Positions 10,403 through 23,500 of a stretch of DNA of 64,000 nt are shown here, one piece after another. The first letter of the stretch is position 1. Every line of letters begins with the position of its first letter. The stretch lies in contig NC_080577.1 in assembly GCF_029962835.1 (NCBI RefSeq), positions 2,852,001 through 2,916,000 of the forward strand, written 5' to 3'. The position numbers and the translations under genes were made by a program. Source of the stretch: Magnolia sinica. Its lineage: Eukaryota > Streptophyta > Magnoliopsida > Magnoliales > Magnoliaceae. The notes below the pieces were generated by a model. It made no database searches, was not told the origin of the DNA, and saw only the letters and a list, made by a program, of their open reading frames with translations.

Positions 10403-12714
10403 GTGCGTTTCGCTCTTCAAATCCATGAATCTGCGATCGATTTCCCATTACAGCTCATGAGATTTCTATGATTTTTTAGCTTTTGGTGTTTATTTATGGG
10501 CTATGTGGATCGAGATTTTCGTTTTCCTGAGATCTGCTCCGTTAGTTTCTGTTCGATTTTCTCGCTTTTGATTTTGGTGTGGAAATTGAAATCCTGCATC
10601 TGGAAAGGCGTCGGAAGAGGTCGGTAGCTCGAAGATTAGCGAAAGTGTAGCCCGCGGGCAATTCCATCGTCTGTGGGCCCGCCCTCCGTGGCCAGAACCA
10701 TTCGTCCTGCCAGCCCCACCGCTGATGAGACGTGGTACGGAATCCTACCAATTGGATGATCCGGCATGTTCTGCGATATCATGCAAATGGATGATTCAGT
10801 TGTAAGTCCTTCAACTGGATGGGCAGTGTTGCCGATTGGTACAACTTCTGTGCTGTGGGTCATCCATGGTGGGACCCATCAGATATCAGTTGTCATCATG
10901 GAGGATGGGTTCCGTGGACTTTGGAGGGGGCTATCAACTACCGCTTTAATGGTTATGTGGACTACAAAACTGATCTTCAATATTTATATACATGGTACTT
11001 TGGGTTCTGCTTTACATTATTAGTGTCACAGGTGGATTTCCTTTGGATAGATTACTGTCATTCTCACCATTTTTTTAAGGGCTTGTTTGGGAGCTTGTAT
11101 TTGGAACGCATTGGAATCCAAATCACAATTACACTGGAATCAAGGTGATTCCAGATCCTCAGATGTGTTTGGCAGCTTGTATTGTGTTTAGATGCCTGTA
11201 ATTGGAACACATTGGAATTCTTTAGTATATTCACAGGATCCTGTATTTGATTAACTAAATCAGCTTTAATATTCCAAATTAGTACACATATGTGATATTC
11301 GACACAATGGTTGTAATAAGCCCATTGAAATATATACTTGGGCCAAAAATGAGTAAATTCCTAGCCCCAGGTGGGCCACAAACGAGCAACTCACCAACGC
11401 TTTTTAACCATCCATTTAGATGGCCAACGTTTTGACAATTTAGATCATTCTATTAGTGTGATTTTAGTGATGCCGCCGATAATTGAATTATTTAAGAGGT
11501 TTGGGAGAACGGCTAGCTCTGTAGGTTTGCTCCCCACAAACGCAATTTCAATTCCCCTCCCTGGGATTGTCACGTGGTTTGCAGGTGATTGCGTGCATCT
11601 ACAGGGATTACTCTCACCTTAAAAAGGGGTGGGGACACCCTCTTGTCATAAAAAAAAAATAAAAATAAAAATAAAAATTGAATTCTTTAAGGGTATTTAA
11701 CATCAGCATGCCACGTGCACAACAAATTAATAGCCTAAGACACCTTTTTTATCCATGCAACACTCCTGCCTTTAAAAGGGGAGCCAAAAAAGGCATTTCA
11801 CTGCAATTACACTGGAATCACAATACTAAGGTTTGATTTCAAAACACACTAAAACTGTGTATTTCATTTACCCCCAAATTGACGTAGTCAAATGATGGAT
11901 TTGTAGCAAAATTCACCCAAATCCTCTCAAATCCCCTCAAATACATCCAAATACAAGGTTCCAGATGGTCCATTATTATCATCTTTGTTTCGAAGTTGGA
12001 ATATAGTTTGATGAAAAGGAAATTCTTTCTATATCCATTTGTCCCTATTGGAGATTGAAATTTCTGCAGTTGATCAACATCAACGTGTTGTGTTCTATCC
12101 CAGCATACTATAAAAAAGAACATTGCGCTTGATTGTCGCTATGCCATAAGATTTCGATATTATCCATGTTCTCATTTGAATATATATATGGAGCCGGGTT
12201 TCACGTTGAACAGACATCATGGAGTTAAAAGTGTTGTTCTTCAGAAGGTTCTTGATTTTCTCTGTCAGCTGTTTTTATTATGTGTAGCAGTACTTACAGT
12301 CAGGCATCTGTTTATGTGGAACCTAGATTCCTCTGCATGTGCCTCAGTAGCACACACGTCCTGGTCCAAATCATCGAAGTCATATGGCAAGCAGGCCATT
12401 GTTGCGCCTTAGCCTAAATTCATGCTGGTCCCCTCATCAGGTTGATACATGTGTGCCGGAAAAAAAGGTGTGGTGGTTGAAAAAGGATAACTAGTCATCC
12501 ACCTTCAATGCACATATGTAGCCATCCAACAAGCAGAACAACCTTTTTTGTTTGACCTATTGCATGTTAATGGTATGGCCTGCCTGATGGACCATGGGGA
12601 TTGTGCTTGTGTGCCAACTGCAAGTAGCATTCCTCCTTTATCACTGGCACTGTTGTTATTGTTTGTTCTCCATTGTTTCAAAGTCCAAATTGAAATATAT
12701 TGTGAGAGTATTAA

Positions 12715-12888
12715 TCATTATTTAAGCCTTATCCCAGCTAATTGGGGTCAGCTACATGAATCCTTTTCCGCCATTCCACTCTATCAATGGCCATAACTTC
12801 AGTTAGATCATAAATCATCAAGTATTTTCTTACTTCATCTACCTTTGTCCTTTTGGGCCTTCCCCTTGCTCTTTTAGAGCCTTCAACT
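12715..12888 (-). mobile_element. RTE-clade LINE fragment 1, 3' part
   Basis: Read on the minus strand this is the 3' end of an RTE-type non-LTR element, including the conserved tail (+ strand 'aagccttatcccagctaatt ggggtcagct') and the 'cttttgggccttccccttgc' block. It continues at 19084 after the L1 insertion. RTE elements end in short repeats rather than poly-A; here the tail is 'aatcattattt'. Confidence 0.75.
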
Positions 12889-12924
12889 TGTACCATCTCA
12901 CAAGCCAAGAGAGTAATCCAATGT

Positions 12925-15123
12925 ATGACAACGATGTCAATGACGACGGAGGGTAACGATGGCTATGATGGTAAAGGTAGCGAGGAACAGGCTGATGTTA
13001 GAGAGAAAGGTAAGAAAAGATTAGACGACTCAGGTGATATAGCGATTGGAGAAGAAGACGGGGAGTGGAACCAGTTTCATTCCAGAAGACACAATCGGCC
13101 TCTTGTGGGCCTACCATTTTCGTTAGAGGTTATCTACATGGATGGTTCCTTATTAATCTAGAGAAGATTTTCGGCCGGGCGGGAGCCGTCATCGATGTTG
13201 TGATGCCCAGAGACAGAGTGAGTGGTGGCTATCGAGGATTCGCACTCGTTCGTATGAGCAGCGAAGCAGAGCTGGCTAGAGCGGTCGATATGCTTCACGG
13301 CGTAAGCTTTGATGGAAAGAAATTGTTGGTGCAAAGGGCTCGATTCGGACCTGAATCTCTATCCGGTCCTCCCGGAACCTCTACCCTGAAGCGGCCTTCT
13401 TTTAAATCTTCCAAATCTTCTGTCTCAGCTCCCCAAAATCAGGGTCTACCACTTATTCCAGCCAGTTCTCATCTTGTTAGATCAGAGGGACACTCATTCA
13501 GAGATGCTCTCCTTCATGGCAACAGTATCCCTAAGGATAAACCATCGTCCCCCCCTATATTGGAGGAGTTAGTTAGCGTTCCGCACAGACCTGCTCGTAA
13601 GGAAGAAAAAGATGATCAATCAGAGTTTACTATCACTGTGGACCAGGAGAAATTCGACAAAAACAGAGCCGATCTGGCAAAGTCCGTGGTGATCATTACC
13701 AAAGAGGGAGCCTCTATATCGGCAGTCAGGGAATGAATCAAAGAATGCACCGGGTTCCAATATGGGAACTCCGATGTCAAGCCTCTGGGATTCAACGCTC
13801 TTTGGGTTTGGGTGTGTCCAGGCCTTAACCCAGATATGCCAACGATGGCGGGTCATTTGCATTCATCAGGTCCGGTCGTTAAGATCATGGCGTGGGACGA
13901 GTACTCCATTTTTGGTAAGGAAAATGTATGGATTCTCATTTGGGATAACCCAATGGAATGCTGGTATGACGAATTTCTCATCTCGGCAGCCTCATGTCTG
14001 GGATTTCTTTTAGAAATGGACTCCAAAACGCAGTTAGGGGTGGAATTAGGAGTCATCAGAGCCAGGGTGAGAAGGAAGAAAGGAACCCCTCTTCCAACCC
14101 ATGTGTGAGTGAAGGTGGACAATCGGACCATTATGCTCCCAGTCCAAAAAGGAGATTCCAGACTCAGTTCACCCCAGATGGGGAGATGTTTGGAGATCCA
14201 GGGAGCCAGCGAGCCAGATCCCAGTGCTAGAACAGGAGAAGATGCTGGAAGAAGGTGCACAGTTTCCATTCTCCAGCGGAGCACCATTGGAGTCTGTTGT
14301 CAGTCCGCTTGCAGCCATCATAAATCGAGACTGCAATCAGCTTTTCAAAAGGACATGCAGCAGTTCCACAGTTGCTCCTGCGTCTCGTCTGGAAGACGCC
14401 ATCTCTTGCTTCCTCGAGAAGGAATCGAGGGCACTGGAGATCATGACATGTGGCTTAGCTTCAGAGACGGGATCTCGGGCGGAGGGCTCATCCTTTCATC
14501 GAGCGGCGTTCGAACAGACACGTAAGCATTCACTTCTCCAATTTCCGAGACGCAGTAATGATGATAGATCATCAGTAGCTGGATCCCGCCGCGCGTCTCC
14601 TGCTTATCTCGAAGACTGCATCAAAGCCATCCAAGTGGACGCACGGGTGTCATCTCTGAGACTCACATCTCTCACTGAAATCGGGACCGTAGAAGCGGGT
14701 CCGTTTTCGACCCGAATCCGCCTCTCTCCAAGTAAGTGCGGTCCATTTAATATATCTGAACTCGTTCCTAAAAATCCCACCCCCGAACCTAGATCAATCC
14801 CTATGCGATGTCCGACCCTCAAACCCGATCTACCCCAAATACCTGTTCATACCCACCTTCAACATCCTGTCCCTTCTCCACCCCTCCGTAACCACTCTCC
14901 TTCTGCCTTGAGGGACGATCTTTCCAGAGGGGAACTATCAAAGAGTCTTTTCTCCGAGTCCCAATGCTTATCATCCATCCCCACATCCCCAGTCAATTCA
15001 GCGACCCAAGTCAGGGATTGGGCAGATTTGGGTCCCATAACTTTGTTCCAGGAGGACATTTCCAGCGACGTGATAGTAGCAGAGCCCCTTCAGATGTGTG
15101 TAGAACTCCCCCATCAGCAATAG
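12925..15123 (+). pseudogene. LINE ORF1 (RRM-containing RNA-binding protein), broken
   Basis: The acidic N-terminus starts at ATG 12925 in frame 1 ('GEEDGEWNQFHSRRHNRP'). It shifts to frame 3 near 13100, where an RRM follows: RNP2-like 'TIFVRGYL' and RNP1-like 'YRGFALVRM', about 13105-13360. The domain is the ORF1 type known from plant L1 elements of the BNR kind, as opposed to zinc-knuckle ORF1s. An in-frame TGA at 13734 (probably a CGA to TGA change) interrupts it; the same frame resumes to 14108 and coding continues in another frame from 14224 to 15123. The product would bind LINE RNA in the retrotransposition complex. Confidence 0.75.
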
Positions 15124-15452
15124 GAAGACAATACGATGCTCACTACAGAAGGCAAAAGTAGAGAGGAAATTTTCGACGAGATCTAAAATAAGAAATGGAT
15201 CAGAGACGCGGTTGGTCATGTAGGTCGATCCCTGGGCTTATTGTTTGGAAATAGAACAGAGGACTATACCGGTATTTTTTAGTACATTGAAAATAGGGGA
15301 AGACCCCTCCCACCTTCAAGGACGCCTTCTAAACAAGTCATCCGTTCCTCCAGCAACAGAGAGCTTCTTAGCCTCCAACCAAGTCCAGCTGCATCATCTG
15401 CATCTAATGCTAGACGCGGACGAAAGGGGTTTCGGGGCAGTTCTGTACCTCC

Positions 15453-18400
15453 ATGAATATTCTCTCTTGGAATGTAAGGGGGGTCAGCTCCAAGCAAAAA
15501 CGGAGTTTGGTCAAGGAGTCCATCAGGAAAAAGAATTCGGATGTCATATGTTTTCAAGAAACCAAAGTCCCTCTATTCTCAGATAGACTGTTGGCTACGC
15601 TGTGGAGAGCTAAGGATGCCAAGCGTATTACTCTGGATGCTAAAGGCTCTTCGGGAGGTATCCTTATTGCTTGGAAGTCATCCAAATGGGACCTGCTGAA
15701 TTCCTCTACAGGTGCCTTTTTGGCAACAGCCATCCTCCAAGATAAGTCTTCTAACTTTTGTTGTCTCATTGTCGCTGTTTACGGTCCTAATGAGGACTCT
15801 AACAGGCCAATCTTCTAGGACAAACTGACTGCTATTAGACAGTCTTTTTCAGGACCATGTTGCTTCATCGGGGACTTCAATGTTGTTCGCTTTGTCGAGG
15901 AACATTCTCGCAAAAGGAGAGCTTCCCTTGCCATGCAAGCCTTCTCTGATTGGATCCAGTCTCAGGAGCTTGCTAATCGTCCGCTATCAGGAGCCAGATT
16001 TACTTGGTCCAATGGTCCCAGGATTCAAATCCAGTTAAGATTAGATAGGTTTCTCTTATCTACAGATTGGCCGGAGGTGTTCCCCTCAGTGTGCCAGAAA
16101 GCTCTCCCCAGAACGACGTCCAACCATTGCCCGATTCTGCTTTCAATGGAAGTTGAAAATTGGGGCCCTAAACCATTTAAATTCAACTTAGCATGGCTCA
16201 AAATTGAGGGTTTTTAGCAAAGAATTGCGGAGTGGTGGTCTTCTCTTCAGGCGGATGGATTTGCTCGTTACAGGTTGATGTGTAAACTCAGACTCCTAAA
16301 GGAGAAAATTAAAGAATGGAAAGAAGACGAGCTTCGAAAGAGAGAGAACGAATCAGAAGCCCTATTCGCAGAATTGCAACAGATTGATTCTAGAGCAGAA
16401 GATGATGTTCTTCCGATGGATGTTCTCTCCAGACGAATTCAAATCATCCAATCCATCTCGACCAGATCTCTAGAAGATGAATTATCCTGAATGCTGAAAT
16501 CAAGGGCAAAATGGATTTCCGAGGGCGACAAAAACACTAAATATTTCCATAGCATAGCCAATATGAGAGCTCGAGCCAAAGCCATTCTGAGTATCACTGT
16601 CGAAGGAAGGCAGATTGATGACAAAGATGAGATTGCTGATCTTGCGGTAGCTCACTTCAGATCCATTCTCTCTTCAGATGGATGGTCTAGACCTCATCTC
16701 GATGGGATTCCATTCTACTCCCTTGAAAGATTGGAGGCGGACCTTCTGGAGGCCCCTTTTTCGGAAGAAGAAACTAAAGCGGCATTAGATGCGCTGGGGG
16801 GAGATAAATCTCTTGGACTTGATGGCTATCCCATGATGTTCTTTCAAGCATTTTGGGATACCATTCGGTCTGGTTATGAATTTTCTGCATGAATTCCATT
16901 CTAGGGGAAAGCTATTTAAGGGGCTCGGCGCAACATTCATAGTGCTAATTCCTAAAGTTGTTGGAGCAAGTTCTTTCTTCGAATTCAGGCCCATTAGTCC
17001 GATTGGAAGTCCATATAAAATCCTGGCTAAAATTTTGTCCTCCAGATTATCGACAGTTATGGGGAAGCTAATTTCGAAATATCAAAATGTTTTCATAAGA
17101 GGCAGGCAGATTATTGATGGTGCTTTGATAGCTAATGAATGTCTCAACTCATGTCACAAGTATGGGGAAGAAAAGCATCTTTTGCAAGTTGGACATCGAA
17201 AAGGCGTATGATCATGTGGACTGGGGATTTTTGCATTACATGTTAGTCCGTATGAGATTTAGAGAAAAATGGAGGTGGATCAAAGCTTGTGTGGGATCGG
17301 CTCACTTTTTTATCCTACTAAATGGTGCTCCAAAAGGCTTTTTCCCCAGCACGAGAGGTTTATGTCAAGGAGACCCTCTCTCCCCTCTCCTTTTCCTTGT
17401 GATTGGAGAGGCCTTTTCGCAGATGCTCCTTGAGGGTCAAAGTGCAGGGATTCTAAAAGGAATATCGATGCCAGGTATCTCTACTCCGATCTCTCACATT
17501 CAATTTGCTGACGACACCCTCATCATGGCTAGAGCGGACCCTGATTCTATAGATAATGTGCATACGACATTAAGGTGTTTTGAGGCTGTCTCGGGTTTGA
17601 GAATCAATATGGCCAAATCTAAAGTCTTTGGTGTAAACATCTCGGATCTGGAGTTATCTTCTTATGCTGAATCCCTTGGTTGCCCGTCTGCCTCTTTCCC
17701 TACTTCTTTTGTTGGTTTTCCTCTTGCCATTGGCCCCCCTCCGATATCTATGTGGGACAAGATAGTGGAGAAATTCTAAAAGCTGCTCGCTAGATGGAAA
17801 TGCCGTTATTTGTCGATGGGTGGTAGGCTCACACTCATTAAAGCAGCCCTATCTAACCTCCCAATTTACTTCATGTCTCTCTTCAGATGTCCGTTCTCAG
17901 TTCTGGATCGTATTGACATACTTAGAAGAGATTTTCTCTAGTGCGGTAAGGAGAATCAAAAGAAACTTCACCTTCTGGATTGGAAAGATGTTTGCATCCA
18001 CTTTTAGGAAGGGGGTGCGAGCATAAAGAACCTGAAGGTTATGAATCAAGCCCTCCTGGGTAAGTGGTCTTGGAGGTTGGGCACGGAAGCGGACGCTTTA
18101 TGGAGCAACGTTGTCAAAGGTAAGTACGGTTCATCCCCTGGAGGTTGGTGGACCAAGAACTCAGCCTACAGAGCATCCTTCATCTGGAGAGGTATCCTTC
18201 TCTCAAAAAAATCAGTGGTTTAAAACATCGGCTTTGATCTTGGGAACGGGTCTGCGATTCGATTCTGGGAAGACCAATGGGTGGGAGAAATGATATTGAA
18301 AAACAGATTTCCAAATATTTACTGTCCCTATTGAAAAACAAATTTCCAAATATTTACTGTCTCGCCACAAATAAAGAGAGGCCGGTTGCCAGCTACTATA

Positions 18401-18976
18401 TGCAAACTGATTCTGGTATAGTATGGGAAGTTAATTGTGTCAGAAACCTCCATGGCTGGGAGGTTAGCGAATACGTTGATCTGCTTGATTGCTTATCCAG
18501 CATGGTCCCGGTCCAAGCCGACCCAGCTAAACTCTTTTGGTTGGCTGGCGGCTAAAAATCGGATCTTAACAATAGACAATTTGAGAAAGAGAGGCATGCA
18601 GCTCATTAACATATGCCTCTGTTGCATGAAAAGTGAGGAATCAGTCAATCACTTGCTGGTTCACTGCCCTTTCATCTCCCAGATCTGGCTGGACGTCTTT
18701 AACAGATTCAATGTCAGCGGGTGTATCCTAGTTTCTGCTTCCTCTATGCTAGCGTATTGGCATGGTTTTAAGTTGGGCAAAATCAAATCCCGTATATGGA
18801 GAATGGGTATCCTCGCTATTTGGTGGGCTGTTTGGAAGTAAAGAAACGACAGATGTTTCAATGACATCCAGTCTTCGGCTCAAACAGTGGGATCCTTGGC
18901 TAAAAAATTGTTAATTGAATGGGTGGTGAATGTTATTGGCCTTAAGGACTATAATCTTTTGTTTTTAGGCTTGTAG
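15453..18976 (+). pseudogene. LINE ORF2 (endonuclease and reverse transcriptase), broken
   Basis: The endonuclease starts at 'MNILSWNVRGV' (15453), with 'CFQETKV', 'GDFNVV' and 'SNHCPILL'. The reverse transcriptase follows: 'SLGLDGYPMMF', 'FRPISPIGSPYKILAKIL', 'LDIEKAYDHVDW', 'GLCQGDPLSPLLF', and the intact catalytic 'FADD' near 17507. A C-terminal cysteine/histidine block 'CLCCMKSEESVNHLLVHC' and 'IWRMGILAIWWAVWK' close it. Stops interrupt the frame near 15817, 16216, 16488, 17777, 17938, 18005, 18221 and later. The frame shifts near 16880 and 17150. Several stops look like CpG or Trp-codon transitions, as expected from methylated repeats decaying after insertion. Confidence 0.85.
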
Positions 18977-19083
18977 GCTTTTGGTTCTGCTATCTCAGCA
19001 GTTTTTTTTTTTGTATTCTCGTTTTCTTTTTAATATAGTTTTGTTGCTTCTGAAAAAAAAAAAAAAACTGTACCATCTCACAA

Positions 19084-19697
19084 CTAACAAGCACAGTTCT
19101 TAGTCTCCGTTGCACATGACCAAACCATTTAGGTCTAGTTTCCATCGTCTTGTTACCCATTGGTGCTGCTCCTAAATTCCCTTGAATGCATTCATTTCTA
19201 ATTCTATCCTTCCTTGTCTTGCCACTCATTCATCTCAACATCCTCATTTCAGATACAATGATCCTATGAACATATTGTTCCTTGACTGCACAACATTGTC
19301 CCATAAAGCATAGCTGGCCTTATAGTTATGCTATAAAATTTCCCTTTCAGTTTGAGTGGTATATGACAATCACATAAAACACCAGAGGCACATCTCCATT
19401 TCTTCCATCCTACTTGAATTCTATGGGTAACATCTTTCTCAATCTCTCCACTCATGACTTATCAACCCAAGATACTGAAAGCAATCATTTTGTGAAACTT
19501 CTGGGTCAACAATCCTAACTAGTTCCTCGTTCCCACTCCTATTGTCACTAAATTTTAGTCTATATACTTTGTTTTAGTCCGACTAATTTTAAATCCTTTA
19601 GATTCTAAAGCACCCCTACATAAATCTAGCTTTGTGTTCACGCCCTCCGTCGTCTTGTCGATCAAAACTATGTCATTTGCAAACAACATACACCATG
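19084..19697 (-). mobile_element. RTE-clade LINE fragment 1, 5' part (split by L1)
   Basis: Continuation of the RTE fragment begun at 12715. The minus strand encodes a typical RTE reverse transcriptase C-terminus: 'KTRKDRIRNECIQGNLGAAP', then 'METRPKWFGHVQRR' (19229 down to about 19100). Near 19650-19690 the catalytic region reads CMLFANDIVLID, with FADD changed to FAND. The copy is 5'-truncated just beyond this motif. Confidence 0.8.
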
Positions 19698-20558
19698 GGA
19701 TCTGTAAGGAGGCAGGCATAAGAGTTCTTTTAATGGATATCTTGAGATTTTAATAAGAAACAAAGAGAAAAGAAAATGGTAACAAGCATAAAAGTAAATT
19801 TTCATGAAGGGCCTGTTGGATTAGTGGGAAAAGAAAATGTAATAATTTACATGAGCACTATTGAATTATGAATTCCATTTTTAGGGTAGTTTGAATAGCA
19901 AGTGAAAATCTTATATTCGTGAGAAGATGGTCACCTTGTATCTTGTGCATGGGTATTTGACTATGGAAAGAGTAATAATTGCTATGTGGACTATTATTTT
20001 CTTTGCTAACCAAACATTGTGAAATGTCCCATCATGGGAAAGGTGCTTCATTTTCCTTTCTTTTCCCGCTTATCAAGCAGGCCTTAATGGACATTATACT
20101 TAAGCACTTAAGTTCACATATGCATGGTTTTGATTTTATCCACGAACTGGCTTTTCTCAGTCTTGCTGTATCTGTAGGATAGTAGAATATCTATCTGATT
20201 CGTGGCCTTTAAAATAAATTATATGGAGGGTGATCTAGTGCGGGGCACGAGTTTGTACTTGTGGTGCACTAGAAAGAATCACTTTTGGAGCTTATTGGGA
20301 TGTTGCCATCTGTATTCTGTTATGTAAATTTGAGTTTCTTAGACTTGTTTTATGAGCTTTCAAGTGGACAACTTGGTTGTGTAGCTGTTGAATCACAGAT
20401 TTAGATCTCATGGAGAGGGACCATACAATTGCTTCTTTTTTGCTTTTTTGGCAAGCAAGCTGGAACTGAACCCACTACCTCATTGTTGCAGCAAAGATCT
20501 TTTGTGCTGTTTAAGAGGACGAACGCGGTTTTTCAGTAAAGTTTGGGGACTGAGTGCA

Positions 20559-23500
20559 ATGACTTCCGTATCCAGTCAGCCCCAGTTTCGGTACACTCAA
20601 CCGCCTTCTAAGGTGCTTCATCTGAGAAATTTACCGTGGGAATGCACGGAGGAGGAATTGATTGAACTGGGGAAGCCCTTTGGTAAAATCGTGAACACAA
20701 AATGCAATGTTGGTGCAAACCGCAACCAGGCTTTTGTTGAATTTGTGAGTACAATATAAATTTGGCTTATTATACTTGTTTCCCTTTGTTTAATTTATTC
20801 TGAGCAACATTTGTCCTTCCATCTTTTCATGAATTCTTGTAGGCAGATTTAAATCAAGCAATTGCAATGATATCCCATTATGCTTCCTCATTAGAGCCGG
20901 CTCAGGTACGGGGGAAAACTGTCTACCTTCAATATTCCAACAGGCAAGAAATCGTCAATAACAAATCGACTGGCGACATTGCTAGTAACGTGTTGCTGGT
21001 TACCATCGAGGGTGTTGAGGCAAGCGATGTCAGCATTGATGTTTTACACTTGGTAAGCAAATCACCAGCTTATTTATGATGGAGAGAGGTATACCTGTCC
21101 CCAGTAATATGCTTTGATTTATAGGAGGATGACATGTGAGAATTTTATACGAATAGCTTATAATTGTCGCAAGGCTTTTCTTTGACATGCATCTAAATGG
21201 ATCAGCAGGTCCATGTCACACGGAAACATCTTCGATGGCAGCCTATTGCATCGGGAGAAAGCGCATGTGTGTTTGTCTCCTCTCCCTAATGCTGCCTCTT
21301 GACCCTATCCCTCCTCCTATCCTTACCATCTAAATAGTTGGAGTTTCTCTGATTTCTTCTCTCCTCTCTATCCCTCAAACCTTAGCTCCCAATTCTAAAT
21401 CCATGAAATTGGATACATGAAACTCATCTATGTTTCTTTTATCTATATGAAACTTTTGAATTTAAGGATCAGTGTGTTTATTGACTTGTTCTTTTGCATT
21501 CTCCAAACTGGGAATCTTGTGCTTATTGCCAGTGATGTAGTACATCTATGTGATACTCATCATCATCTAAGCCTTATCCCAGCTACTTGGGGTCAGCATA
21601 TCTATGCCATGCTCTTGGTTCTAACTTCTAAATTTGTTGCTACATCTGATATGTATTTGTTGCTACATCTGATATGTTCGTTATATGTTGATTATCTTCT
21701 TCTTCTTCTTCAGTCGGTCAATGCTGATTATCAGTTGATGGCTCTTACTCACTTTTTGGCTTCCCTTTTCACAACTTTGCTTTTACAAGCCGGTAGATGG
21801 GGGAGGAAATTCTCAATGCAGAGATCCAAATGACTAGTCTTCAGTCACAAGAGCAATAGCAACATCATTAGATTGTATGAATCATGTGAATAGTAATCAT
21901 ATGAACCCTAGGAATCTTAACCATATGAATCCTATGAATCTCTTCACATTGTTGTTAAAATCTCTTTGCTTTGGCAACTGAAGAGAAAAGGTTGATTTGT
22001 CCATATGGGGCGAACTGTCTTGCGGCAATAATTGCATCATAGGGCATGAAAATAATTTAATTCATTATTTATGCTGCTGATTGCAAGGTGAATTCTGCTG
22101 ATTCTTAAATTGTATGCAGCAATACCTTCTGATTTGTTCTTTTCCTTATTTGGTTGCTCTATTTTTTGTGAGTTAGTAGGTATTTCACGTAGCTGCATCT
22201 ATGAAACTCTATGCCGGATTTTAAACCAGACTTTGTCCATAATGGTTTATATCGTGGTTCAGGCCACATTGCCTATCATACTTGTTCGCATGTTTCCCAA
22301 TTTCCTTCACTGATCTTCATGCAACAGCATTGCTGCCTGTTATGTGCATACATATGTTATTGATGTTCATAAGCTGTTCAAGTTTCACATGACTGTTGTT
22401 ATATGCATCAAAGGGCCTGTAACACCTGTTGACAGTTGGCAGTGGAACATTCTGCTTTCTGGACTTTTTTCACTTGCTTTCAATTCTTTAATTTTTAGGG
22501 TGAAGGAAAAAAGAAAAGAAAAGAAAACAATGGATGAACATTGTCTTCTCAATTTTATCCAAAAAAATTGCTCACTCAAAATTGCACTTTTGGATTTGTT
22601 TGAAGAACTTATAATTGTGCTGATGCAGGTTTTCTCAGCTTTTGGATTTGTACACAAAATTGCCACCTTTGAGAAGACAGCAGGTTTCCAGGTATTCTAC
22701 TTATTTATTGTAATCTATTAAGGTTAGGGCCTGTTTTGTTTGATGTAATTACATGTAATTTCTCTCAAATCAGCGTTAAATGCATACATCAAACAACAAC
22801 CCATGCGATTTGAAAGTTAAGAGGAGTTGCTTCATATTAGATTTCGTGATAATTTGAACCATGATATATTTGTTACATCCACTCCATTCATTTATTAGTA
22901 AAGATCATTTTTGGGCCCATGCCCAAAAATGAGGCAGATTTAAAGATCAAGTCAACCACACTACATAAAACACTGGAGATTGAATGTTAACCATTTAAAT
23001 GTTCTTCCCATAGTGTGGTCCACCTGAGCTTTGGATGTCTCATTTTTGGAGGCATACTCTAGAATGATCTGGCCAAATGAATGGACGGCATGGATAAAAC
23101 ATTTACATCATGGTGGGACTTACAGAGTCTATCTCGTTTTCTGTACCTAAAAGTTGTGGCTGTCAATGTCATGCAGCATCCCTTCCATCACAAATTCCTA
23201 TAGCATGTAATTAATGCTAAAAAAGTGTAAAATACACTGCAATTCACCTGAATACATCCACCAAACAGGCCCTTAACTGGTTGTTCAACAATTTTTTGTG
23301 AACCTCTGCCATGGTTGATTCCAGAGCCCAGGTAAACTAGGAAAGTTGATGTCTGGTTGGCAGCCAATCATAAAACTTCGCTGATCTACCATATAAAAGA
23401 TGACCCCAAATTGATGGGAGAAAGGCCAAGATGACATTGTAAATTAGCACCACATCAGTTTTTTATCCTTCCCAAACACGCCTTTCCCTTTTAATATAAT

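Larger units (their letters stand above)
12904..19068 (+). mobile_element. L1-clade LINE, near full length, with RRM-type ORF1
   Basis: A 6.2-kb non-LTR retrotransposon in the same direction as the PTB gene. It carries ORF1 with an RNA-recognition motif and ORF2 with AP endonuclease, reverse transcriptase and a C-terminal zinc-binding region. It ends in a 15-base A-tail (19053-19067). A perfect 15-bp target duplication, tgtaccatctcacaa, lies at 12889-12903 and 19069-19083. The element landed inside an RTE LINE fragment. The first in-frame ATG (12925) lies only 21 bp from the left border, so it is full length or nearly so. Both ORFs are disabled by stops and frameshifts, so it cannot move by itself. 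A local repeat of about 37 bp sits at 18298-18360. Confidence 0.9.
10403..20491 (+). other. PTB intron 1 (5' UTR intron), loaded with transposons
   Basis: About 10.1 kb between donor CAG|gtgcgt and acceptor ttgcag|caaag. It holds a GC-rich repeat fragment (about 10640-11030), a possible Tourist-like terminus at 11080 ('ttaagggcttgtttggg'), an (AAAAT)-type simple repeat at about 11649-11680, an RTE LINE fragment and an L1 LINE. No separate host gene was recognised inside it. Confidence 0.55.

Noticed and set aside
10819-11148. 109-codon + strand frame in PTB intron 1
   Set aside because: Runs through repeat-like sequence ('catggtgggacccatcagat') without domain or splice context.
13853-14287. 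144-codon minus-strand frame
   Set aside because: Lies opposite LINE ORF1 and has no motif; an antisense shadow.
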